Shown: positions 8,884-16,800 of the stretch, one piece after another
How the letters are laid out: the number at the start of each line of letters is the position of its first letter
How positions within the stretch are numbered: position 1 is the stretch's first letter
DNA from: Triparma columacea
Lineage: Eukaryota; Sar; Bolidophyceae; Parmales; Triparmaceae
Length of the DNA: 24,666 nucleotides
Reading direction: 5' to 3'
Assembly: GCA_030267965.1 (NCBI GenBank)
Contig: BRYA01000447.1
Location: 1 to 24,666, forward strand
The notes under the pieces: model-generated
Database searches by the model: none
What the model saw: only the letters and a program-made list of their open reading frames with translations
Told to the model about the DNA's origin: nothing
Made by a program: the position numbers and the translations under genes

Positions 8884-10644
8884 ATGGAGGGGGTGAAGGA
8901 TCTCGTCAAAGTTCTAACAACCAGTAATGGAAACAGGAAGCTAGAGACGGCTGCAAAGACGGTGGGGGAGCTAGCGAAGATAGAAGAGAATAAGCTCAAG
9001 TTAGTTGAGGAAGGGGGCTTGATTATGGGATTAGTTAGGGTGGTGAGGAAGGACGGAGAGAGATTTAGGGATGCAAGGGAGTATGCAGTGGGGGCGATTA
9101 TGTGGATAAGTTGTGATGGAGGCGCCGAGATAAATAATGAGTTGTTCAAGCACGAGGGGGTGATTGCTGGCTTGATCAAGATACTTGGCCTGAAGGGGAG
9201 CGAGGATAAGTGGGGGAGGAAAAATGCTGTGGTTGCGATAAGCAACATTACTAGTGGCGCTGACGTAGAGTTGAAGAAAGGTTTGTTTAAGTACGAGGGG
9301 CTGATTGCCGGCTTGGTCGAGATAATAGGACAGAAGGGGAGCGAGTATAATCGGGCGAGGGAAAATGTTGTGGTGGCGATAGGCAACATTGCTTTTGGCG
9401 ATGACGCAGATGTGAAAAAGGGTTTGCTTAAGCACGAGGGGCTGATTGCCAGCTTTGTCGAGATACTAGGACAAAAGAGGAGCGAGTATAAGTTGGCGAG
9501 GGAAAAGGCTGTGGTGGCGATAAACAACATTGCTTGTGGCGCCGATGATGAGGTGAAGAAGGGTTTGTTTAAGCATGAGGGGCTGATTGCTGGTTTGGTC
9601 GAAATACTAGGACAGAAGGGGAGCGATTATAAGTTGGCGAGGGAAAAGGCTGTATTGGCGATAGAAAACATTGCTTATCTCGCCGACGCAGAGGTGAAGA
9701 AGGGGTTGTTTAAGCACGAGGGGCTGATTGCTGGCTTAGTCGAGATTCTAGGACAGAAGGGGGTCGAACACAAAACGGCGAGAGAAAGTGCTGTGGCGGC
9801 GATAACCAACATTGCTTATTGCACCGACGCAGAGGTGAAGAAGGGTTTGTTTGGGCACAAGAGGCTGATTGCCAGCTTGGTTGAGATACTTGGAAAGAAA
9901 GGGGTCGAACACGAAACGGCGAGGGAAGATGCTGTGGCCGTGATAAATAACATTGCTTATGGCGCCAATGATGAGGTGAAGGCTGGCCTATTTCACTTCC
10001 CTGAATTGATGTCACGTATTGAGGCGATAATTGGAGACGCGAAGCTCACCAGCACAGACACAAAAGACGAGGCATTGAAACTCAAGAAGAAGATCGACAA
10101 CCTCGAAACAGTCCGCACCGAGCAGGCCGCAATGAAATCAAACCTTGAAACAGTCCGCACTGAGCAGGCCCTGATGCGCTCAGAGCAGACCGTGATGCGC
10201 TCCGAGCAGGTCGCGATGAAATCCTCCCTGACCTCCCTCCAGGACTCCCTCTTCCGCGTCGAGAAGGCCCTTGCCACTCTCACCTCCACCCTCGCCCCGA
10301 CAGAAACCCTCGACCTCAACGACATCTCCACGACCCTCTCCAACCCCCCCCCCTTCACCGACTCAACCGGCAACAACAAGCGCTCCAACCTCGCCATCCT
10401 TGCCGACAATCAAGCCTCCTTCAACCACACCCTCAAAAAGGTCAAGAAGGAGAAGGACGACGTCTCCCGCTCCCTCGAGGCCCTGGAAGACGCCGAAACT
10501 TGCACCGTGTGCTTGGTGGAGAAACGGGGCGTCCTTTTCTCACCCTGCGGTCACCTGGTCTGCTGCGGGGAATGCTCGGAAAGGGTCGACGAATGCCCGA
10601 TGTGCAGGGAGGTGATAAGCAGCCGCAAGACGGTGTTCATGTAA
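8884..10644 (+). CDS. Armadillo-repeat, coiled-coil, RING-finger protein (probable E3 ubiquitin ligase)
   Basis: Single exon, 586 residues, starting at the first ATG of the frame. Residues 1-380 are armadillo/HEAT-type repeats; the core is six 47-residue units of the form VKKGLFKHEGLIAGLVEILG...AREKAVVAINNIA. Residues about 397-470 form a heptad-like coiled coil built on a repeated TVRTEQ(A)xM(K/R)S(E/N) motif. The C-terminus is a RING-HC finger: C540-x2-C543-x11-C555-x-H557-x3-C561-x2-C564-x6-C571-x2-C574, closest in spacing to IAP/MDM2-type RINGs. All eight ligands are present, so catalysis with an E2 is plausible. The repeats would select the substrate, and the coiled coil would allow self-association. 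Substrate unknown. Codon choice changes sharply near residue 390 (see findings). Confidence 0.92.
   Translation: MEGVKDLVKVLTTSNGNRKLETAAKTVGELAKIEENKLKLVEEGGLIMGLVRVVRKDGERFRDAREYAVGAIMWISCDGGAEINNELFKHEGVIAGLIKILGLKGSEDKWGRKNAVVAISNITSGADVELKKGLFKYEGLIAGLVEIIGQKGSEYNRARENVVVAIGNIAFGDDADVKKGLLKHEGLIASFVEILGQKRSEYKLAREKAVVAINNIACGADDEVKKGLFKHEGLIAGLVEILGQKGSDYKLAREKAVLAIENIAYLADAEVKKGLFKHEGLIAGLVEILGQKGVEHKTARESAVAAITNIAYCTDAEVKKGLFGHKRLIASLVEILGKKGVEHETAREDAVAVINNIAYGANDEVKAGLFHFPELMSRIEAIIGDAKLTSTDTKDEALKLKKKIDNLETVRTEQAAMKSNLETVRTEQALMRSEQTVMRSEQVAMKSSLTSLQDSLFRVEKALATLTSTLAPTETLDLNDISTTLSNPPPFTDSTGNNKRSNLAILADNQASFNHTLKKVKKEKDDVSRSLEALEDAETCTVCLVEKRGVLFSPCGHLVCCGECSERVDECPMCREVISSRKTVFM
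9130..9975 (+). repeat. Six in-frame 141-bp tandem repeats encoding ARM units
   Basis: Units start at 9130, 9271, 9412, 9553, 9694 and 9835; each is exactly 141 bp with no insertions or deletions, and a partial seventh starts at 9976. Units 3-5 are the most alike at DNA level, so the array has probably grown by unequal exchange in the recent past. Armadillo repeats usually run near 42 residues; this 47-residue unit is longer because of the loop after helix 2 (GQKGSEYKLAR). Confidence 0.93.
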
Positions 10645-11248
10645 AAATGAAGGGAATGTATTATCATGAAATTGGGTAACCCCCTTCGGAGTTTACCTCG
10701 CACACGAATTCGCCTACATTTATTTGGGAAATATAGGAATTCCTCAGAGAACGCTTGCTGTGAGGTTCCTCCAATTTACCAGAATCCAACACAAATATTT
10801 TCAAACTCTCGTGACTATGCCGAAACGTAGGGCCCAACAGCTTCTGAGTCGCAATGACTCTTACCTAGACCCTCCAACTAACTCCTACCGACCAACAAGG
10901 TCCTCATCCAGCCGATCTCAAAGACTTCCAATAGAGTTATCAATGTAACCCTAACCCTCATCTGCGTCCTGAAGCCTGTATCTATTGTTTTGTAAGATTT
11001 GCATGGTCTCTCTCCCGCTGCTTTCCTTAAAAGCTTATTTATTCCCCTTCTAAGTATCGAGACTTGACAAAAAGGTAAGCAGTCGGGAGGAAAGGGGAAA
11101 CTCGAGAACGTCCCATATGATTATTTAGAGGAAAGTACAAAGGAGACGCGGGACCCCTCAAAGCCCCAATTTACGCATCCCAAAAAACACTCAATAACCA
11201 ATATTCACAACCTTCCTGACGTCGAATTTACGTAAAGAGCGAGATGAT

Positions 11249-11288
11249 GGGGGAGATGGGGATAGAGAAGGGGTGGTTGGGGTCGGGG
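11249..11288 (+). other. G-quadruplex candidate (five G-runs)
   Basis: Runs of 5, 4, 4, 4 and 4 guanines are separated by loops of 4, 8, 5 and 2 bases. Any four of them satisfy the usual four-tract quadruplex rule. The block can alternatively pair with the C-rich sequence at 11328-11345 as a hairpin, so folding may be competitive. Confidence 0.6.
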
Positions 11289-11543
11289 TTGAACAATTGA
11301 CGCATATAAGTTAATTCCATCCCCCATCCTCATCCCCACTCCCCCGTTGGCCCCTCTCCCAGCCCAATTTTAACAAGCTCCTTCGACCTTAAAGACAAAA
11401 TGAGAGGGAAGTCGATGGGGGGGAGTGGAGGAACGACCATGTCAAGATAAGTGACCTAGATGACTCTTCCACCCCGGATGGCACAAGAGCATGAAGTTGG
11501 GTTTTTCGTTGACGAGATGGATGGAGTGAGCAGAGTGAGTGTA

Positions 11544-11574
11544 GGGAGAGGGGGTGCGTGGTTGGGGGGGAGGG
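11544..11574 (+). other. Second G-quadruplex candidate
   Basis: G-runs of 3, 5, 7 and 3 are separated by loops of 3, 9 and 1 bases. It fits a looser quadruplex pattern than the upstream block and lies immediately before the degenerate GTTGCTTAAT repeats. Confidence 0.45.
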
Positions 11575-11575
11575 C

Positions 11576-11678
11576 GTTGCTTAATTGAACCTTCGTTTTT
11601 ACAGACTGTTGCTTAATGACCCTTAATTTTGCTACTTAATTGAACCACCAACAAAATGGGCTCTGTTGCTTATTACCC
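11576..11678. repeat. Degenerate GTTGCTTAAT(T)GACC repeats
   Basis: Four related segments occur at 11576, 11608, about 11631 and 11665, built on GTTGCTTAATTGAACC, GTTGCTTAATGACCC, GCTACTTAATTGAACC and GTTGCTTATTACCC. Spacing is irregular (about 23-34 bp). They abut the inverted LTR fragment and might be part of an older element next to it. Confidence 0.45.
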
Positions 11679-11687
11679 AAAGATTAC

Positions 11688-11782
11688 TGTAACCGATCCT
11701 CCTCCTCCATTCTCCACGAGCTTTCTGCTCCGTGAAGAGCGATTGGGTTCTCCCTCCTGGAGTTCCCCTCTCTCTCGTAACA
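11688..11782 (-). mobile_element. Inverted, diverged LTR-end fragment of the same copia family
   Basis: On the minus strand this 95-bp segment begins TGTTACGAGAGAGAGGGG and follows the first ~90 bases of the full-length element's LTR (12786-12877) with scattered substitutions. Resemblance stops at GGATCGGTTACA. The fragment therefore runs TGTTAC...GTTACA, which looks like a short LTR with inverted ends, or simply a relic truncated there. Flanking five bases (ATTAC left, GTATG right) do not match, so no target duplication is visible. It is clearly older than the intact element. Confidence 0.85.
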
Positions 11783-11957
11783 GTATGCGAGTGTGGTGAT
11801 GCGCGAATAGTTATGTTCGAATGTTGTGATTAATTATGTTATTGTTCACCTGCATATGCCCCGTATCCCCCATGCACCCTCCACTTCACGATAGTATAAC
11901 AAAAAGTGCAATATAATTTGAGTGTAAAAAAAGCAGAGGTGTATTCAGGGTTACAGG

Positions 11958-12718
11958 TTACCCCCCCATCCCGTGTACATCTCTACAGTGTACGTTCATG
12001 TCCTTACCCTTCCCCACCCACAGGCATCCTACCACGTCGCACACGCCGAACTTGCACCTTGAGTAACGCATGTCCATTAAGGACCTCTCCTTAACCTCTG
12101 AGCAAGCGGATACCATTGAGGCGTAGCAAGCGTACCAGAGATGGGAGGGTACTAAGGCGGGGACGAGAGCACTGGGGAACCTTTGAGAGAGAGAGAGAGA
12201 GAGAGGGAGAGAGGGAGAGTTGGTAATTAGTCGTCGTTTGAACAAAACTACAAAGGTAAATGCCCGCCAACTTCCTCCACGTCTCTCTCGCCCTCTCACC
12301 TCTTCATGTAAACATCCTGCCATATATTACCCGACGTTGCGACTTCCTTGAAACTTCTGTTAACCTCCCTACACCTCACGACGGAAGGAACAGGGAGGTA
12401 ATGGAAAATGTGTATGAGCATGTCAGTGTTGTTGAGAAACTTTGCAGCGCTGTTTAGGTGCTTGTCTTCAAATGGTGTTAATTGACATAGGGTGGTAATT
12501 GCATCCACCGAAGGAGGGAGTAGTCCCGTTAATTTTTGGAGCACTTCTCGAACAGCTAGGCGGAAAGACGAAACAGTGGGTACTTGGTTGATCAGTCCAC
12601 TTAAAACTTTATTGGGGCTATCTTCTAAACGAGAGCTAAGTAGCCTCTCTGTGAACCCCTGAGATGCTTGTTCTTTATTGACATAGCAGAAGAATCTGCA
12701 GTTGTCGTTACCACCCAT
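11958..12718 (-). CDS. F-box protein with C-terminal C2H2-like zinc finger (2 exons, ~213 aa)
   Basis: Spliced CDS: 12718-12300 joined to 12180-11958. Exon 1 ends with an F-box: the segment LNNTDMLIHIFHYLPVPSVV followed by RCREVNRSFKEVA and IWQDVYMKR matches the family's L..D.L..IF.YLP...L.RCR.V...W...A....LW...Y pattern. Exon 2 ends with C-x4-C-x11-H-x4-H (CDVVGC...H-CRDV-H-G), close to a classical C2H2 finger. F-box proteins dock on Skp1 in SCF ubiquitin ligases, with the rest of the protein choosing the target. The chosen start is the first ATG in frame. The frame stays open upstream to a TAA at the LTR edge and contains an acceptor-like TTGTTGCAG at about 12763, so an upstream exon may have existed. 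The copia LTR begins 67 bp before the ATG. Confidence 0.72.
12181..12299 (-). other. 119-nt intron of the F-box gene with CT-repeat polypyrimidine tract
   Basis: Donor AAGAG/GTGAGAGG at 12299 and acceptor CTCAAAG/G at 12181. The acceptor is preceded by a long uninterrupted CT-rich tract (12185-12219, a GA microsatellite on the plus strand). Splicing converts the AGG-TGA stop that follows MKR into AG/G (Arg) and opens 73 further codons in one frame. 119 is not a multiple of three, so intron retention truncates the protein right after the F-box. Confidence 0.78.
12185..12219. repeat. GA/CT microsatellite
   Basis: About eleven GA units followed by GGGAGA-type interruptions. On the gene's strand it is the polypyrimidine tract of the F-box intron, so length change would alter the splice signal. 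Confidence 0.9.
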
Positions 12719-12785
12719 GGACTTGTATGAGCTACCGCCATGGTAGACATTATGGAGGATTCCTGCAACAAGAGGAGCGAGAGGA

Positions 12786-12925
12786 TGTTACGAGAGAGAG
12801 GGGAACTCCATAAGGGAGAACCCAATCGCTCTTCACGGAGCAGAAGGCTCGTGGAGAATAGAGGCGGAGGATCGGTACGGACCGAGATGACCGCCTCAGA
12901 GGGTGAAGGACCCTTAAGGATTGAA
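12786..12925 (+). repeat. 5' LTR, visible 5' portion
   Basis: Begins TGTTACG, the canonical TG start; its first 69 bases recur exactly at 24598-24666. The sequence runs into the N gap, so the LTR's 3' end and total length are not known. No GTTACA/CA end that could be trusted was seen in the sequence after the gap. Confidence 0.9.
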
Positions 12926-13646
12926 NNNNNNNNNNNNNNNNNNNNNNNNNNNNNNNNNNNNNNNNNNNNNNNNNNNNNNNNNNNNNNNNNNNNNNNNNNN
13001 NNNNNNNNNNNNNNNNNNNNNNNNNNNNNNNNNNNNNNNNNNNNNNNNNNNNNNNNNNNNNNNNNNNNNNNNNNNNNNNNNNNNNNNNNNNNNNNNNNNN
13101 NNNNNNNNNNNNNNNNNNNNNNNNNNNNNNNNNNNNNNNNNNNNNNNNNNNNNNNNNNNNNNNNNNNNNNNNNNNNNNNNNNNNNNNNNNNNNNNNNNNN
13201 NNNNNNNNNNNNNNNNNNNNNNNNNNNNNNNNNNNNNNNNNNNNNNNNNNNNNNNNNNNNNNNNNNNNNNNNNNNNNNNNNNNNNNNNNNNNNNNNNNNN
13301 NNNNNNNNNNNNNNNNNNNNNNNNNNNNNNNNNNNNNNNNNNNNNNNNNNNNNNNNNNNNNNNNNNNNNNNNNNNNNNNNNNNNNNNNNNNNNNNNNNNN
13401 NNNNNNNNNNNNNNNNNNNNNNNNNNNNNNNNNNNNNNNNNNNNNNNNNNNNNNNNNNNNNNNNNNNNNNNNNNNNNNNNNNNNNNNNNNNNNNNNNNNN
13501 NNNNNNNNNNNNNNNNNNNNNNNNNNNNNNNNNNNNNNNNNNNNNNNNNNNNNNNNNNNNNNNNNNNNNNNNNNNNNNNNNNNNNNNNNNNNNNNNNNNN
13601 NNNNNNNNNNNNNNNNNNNNNNNNNNNNNNNNNNNNNNNNNNNNNN
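12926..13646. other. Assembly gap (721 N)
   Basis: Unresolved bases inside or just after the 5' LTR. Any frame drawn through it is meaningless. The gap probably exists because the two LTR copies are near-identical. Its length may be an estimate. Confidence 0.99.
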
Positions 13647-13890
13647 AGTGCTCTCGAAATTGTTCGGACTGTTCTACAGTTCTTGCGTAGCTTCCTAAAA
13701 CCTCGACCTCGTTCACCTCACCCTTCTTTAAGCCACGTCCCGCGGTTGACTTCGTAGTTCGTAGATCACTTAATTACCCTAGGGGATACACAACGTTGTT
13801 CAGACGAAGGACTTCGCTTGTTGAGAACCCACAACCTAGGCCACTCTAAGTTCTCTACTTCTACTTTTTCAACCCACGGATCAAGTGCTC
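13647..13890 (+). other. Retrotransposon leader or LTR tail before gag
   Basis: The 244 bases between the gap and the gag-pol ATG carry no coding signal. They hold the element's 5' untranslated leader and perhaps the last part of the LTR. No TGG trinucleotide occurs here, so no ordinary tRNA 3'-end primer site can be placed. Confidence 0.6.
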
Positions 13891-16800
13891 ATGTCGACTC
13901 CATCGACGCAAAAGAAGAAATCTCCAAGAGGAGGTAATCGACGGAACAGAGGAAAAAGGAACACTCCCCGGTCAACGACGGGAGCTGCAGCAGAAACGTC
14001 ACTATCTGAGACTTCGGATATGTCAATGGGATCGACCGGTAACGTCCCCCCCTCTTCGGAAACCAACACGTTGCTTCTTGCCATGCAGGCCATGCAGACT
14101 AAGTTCTCAGAAGAGATTTCAAGCCTGAAAACAAAGTTAGGTGACGTGGAGGCCACCATCGGCACGCTACAAGAAGGCAAGCCAGCCTCGAGGACTCCCT
14201 CCGAGGCGACGCCACCTCGGAGAAGGCCTCCCTCTCCCAGTGCATTCCATATGGGACACTTCGATATGAACAAGCCGTGGAACGCAGCGAGTCTTCGTGC
14301 TTTTCAACAAAGAGTATCTGCGTCTTGCCTCTTTGAAACCCTCACCTCCTCGGGAAGGTGGAGCCTCATAAAGAAAGAAGTGGATAAGGATCCCACTCTG
14401 AGTGTCGTTGCGTGGAGCGACAACGGCGGTATACTCACCAAGGGACTCACCCCCGAGAAAGTCTTTATAGGCGCTGGAGTACACTCGTCTCTACTCATCA
14501 ATCATCAATTCCCGAGAGTCAGAGAAGTACTCCAAGCCGTGCCTAAAGTGGGTCCGACAATCCCGTTCACAGTTCTTCTCGATCCCGATAAGTCTCTCAA
14601 AGACATAGTAGAGTCATATGGATCTCTACTGGAGGAACCACTTACTCTTGACGATTTCGTACACATGGGCTCCGGGAGATTCCCTCAAGAAGACTTAGAC
14701 TCTCTTGAATCGTGGCACTCCGGAGATTTCTGCCTGGGCCAAATTGACGTCAAAGATGCTGCCTTCCTCGCCGTCGCATTGGAACACATCATGCCACCGT
14801 ACATGCGAACTCCCATAAATTACATCAAGACCAATGGAGTCCGTCAGGTAGTCAAAGACGGTAACGAAACATTATCATCTTTCTCAAGGCTCCAATCCAA
14901 GAACAATTTCTTCATGACTGACGGTCAGGTATCCTCTACGTCTATCATGGGACTTCTCTTAATGTCAGGCGTAAGCCCACGCGAGCATGTCAGTCTACTC
15001 TTCCAAGAAGTTGAAGAGCATGTAATTGCACGCGACACTGAGAACGGCAAAATCTCTGAGGTGACAAAGCTGGCCGCGACTCATACAGCGGCATATAAAA
15101 AGCAGGCTAAAGAGAACAGTCAAATCAATACCCGACCTGCGACGTCGCTGCAGCATAAATTCAACGCGTTCGTTGTCAAACACAACGAGAGTGCGCAAGA
15201 CTCCTGGGTACATCGCTCGTCACGCCCCCCTGCGCTCTTCACTTCAGCAAGAGATTACAACAACCCCGACAACGACAACGATACGCCCATAAGTGTCTGG
15301 GAAAGCAAGGGTCAAGGTGTCATTTTTGATGGAACCACGTACCACCGCGAAGGTCTTGACGGCATCTTCGTATTACGCCTCATCACCCACAGGTTTTATA
15401 CGGGAAATTCACCTGTCATTGCATACTTCGACGCAGTCAACTCGGAGTTCATTTCAACGTTGAACAAAGAGGAAAAGGGATTCCTCGCCAGAAGTTTCAG
15501 GTCCACCCTGCAACACTTCTCTGCCAACGTGAACACAGCCCTCGAGAGCACTGCCTTCAAGAGGGAGATCGCAAGGGACAAGGACATGTCGGGAACCAAA
15601 ACCATTCTCTATGGACTTCCATTCGTTCTTCATAAAATGTGGGCTATTTTCTGGGGCACAGACCCAGAATGTGACAAAGCGTTCCTCGATGACATTCATC
15701 AAATGGCCAATCGTGCTCTCAACAGCTTGTCAGACAAGGCTGAACTCATACACACCATTAACGACGAGACACAACGCATTATTGCAGCACTGCACATTGT
15801 CGAAAGCATGCGAGGAGTTGTGCTCGGAATGGCCCAAGCAGGCTCGGCCGTGTACATCAACTATTCGCCCAATAGTCCCCTAGGACAAAATGTTAACTCC
15901 CTGCTTAACGAGATTTTTCCGACTGAATGGTCCACCCAGCACAGCGATGTCACTGCGGCAGTCACAAGGGCAAAGACACTCATGAAATCAATGAAGACTC
16001 ATGATACGATCACCGACTCCTTGGACACTCTCTTCCAAACATTGACCAGATTCCGCACTACTGAGAAAGTACAACCCTTCGATCTCAGCAAACGCGCATC
16101 CACCTCTTCAGAGGAGCAGGGCAGCACAGCATCCAAAGGCGCAGCTCGCCTTCAAAATCTCGAATACCACGAGGCACGTGACTACCCCAAAAGTGACTCC
16201 GAGTCAGAGACCGAGGTAAACGACTTGCACGATGAGAAACGTGCAGAGGTACATGCCATTACGTCAAAGCAGACTGACTTGAGAAAGACAGGGCTGTATC
16301 AGCGAAGGGGCGTCGCCGCCGTCAAGGAAGGTGATAAGGGTTGCCCGAAGAAAGATTGTGGAAGGATCAACTACGCCGGAAAGGAATCCTGCTACACTTG
16401 TCGTGAATCCCTCGATGACGTTACGCCATTCACAGAAAAGCAAGCGGCCGACATCAATAAGAGCCTTCTAGCGGCAGGAAAGAGAGAGTTCGGTCAATCC
16501 TTTGACCTCATTCATACGCGCGGAGCACTTAAGGCGTTAACGGCCAATCTCGAAGACAACGAGTCCATATTGTGCGGGTTATATACCGACCCTGACAATC
16601 TCCATCGTAATGTCATTCTTCTCGACGACACGGTTGCTATTCCTCAGGAAGGCAACCTTGCCACAATTCTTAGCAACCTCAACACCTCTAGCCATAGACG
16701 TCGCACTGTCAGTCCGGCAAGATACAGCGGTAACAGACAAAGTCAACGGCGCCACGATATCAGCAACCCTTCTCGCTATGGCCAAGCAAAGACCCCAAAA

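Larger units (their letters stand above)
10645..11687. other. Intergenic region: G-rich blocks, short degenerate repeats, no supported gene
   Basis: About 1 kb between the ARM/RING stop and the inverted LTR fragment. It contains two G-quadruplex candidates (11249-11288 and 11544-11574), an inverted repeat pairing the first G-rich block with C-rich sequence at 11328-11345, and degenerate GTTGCTTAAT repeats at 11576-11678. A 43-codon frame at 10817-10948 (Arg/Ser/Pro-rich, starting MPKRRAQQ) could be a first exon but has no recognisable domain or convincing donor. A short CCCTAA-like pair at 10946-10958 is too small to call an interstitial telomere. Confidence 0.6.

Noticed and set aside
8826..9530. 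Long antisense frames beneath the ARM array
   Set aside because: They mirror the 141-bp repeats on the opposite strand, have no independent domain, and their period follows the sense gene.
9130..9975. CRISPR-like or satellite array
   Set aside because: The repeats are coding, in frame, 141 bp and contiguous, with no spacer pattern.
10817..10948. 43-codon Arg/Ser-rich frame as a gene
   Set aside because: No recognisable domain, no clear splice partner and short length; it may be a first-exon remnant but cannot be supported.
10946..10958. Interstitial telomere repeat
   Set aside because: Only about two CCCTAA units; can occur by chance.
11815..11823. tRNA B-box-like GTTCGAATG
   Set aside because: The last base does not fit the T-loop consensus, and no cloverleaf or A box could be built around it.
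11958..12323. Unspliced frame read as an independent 121-residue protein
   Set aside because: Its first part is intron with a CT microsatellite translated as a Leu/Ser run; only the C-terminal part belongs to the spliced F-box protein.
12625..13757. Open frames running through the N gap
   Set aside because: They consist mainly of undetermined residues; their ends are LTR sequence or alternative frames of the F-box gene.
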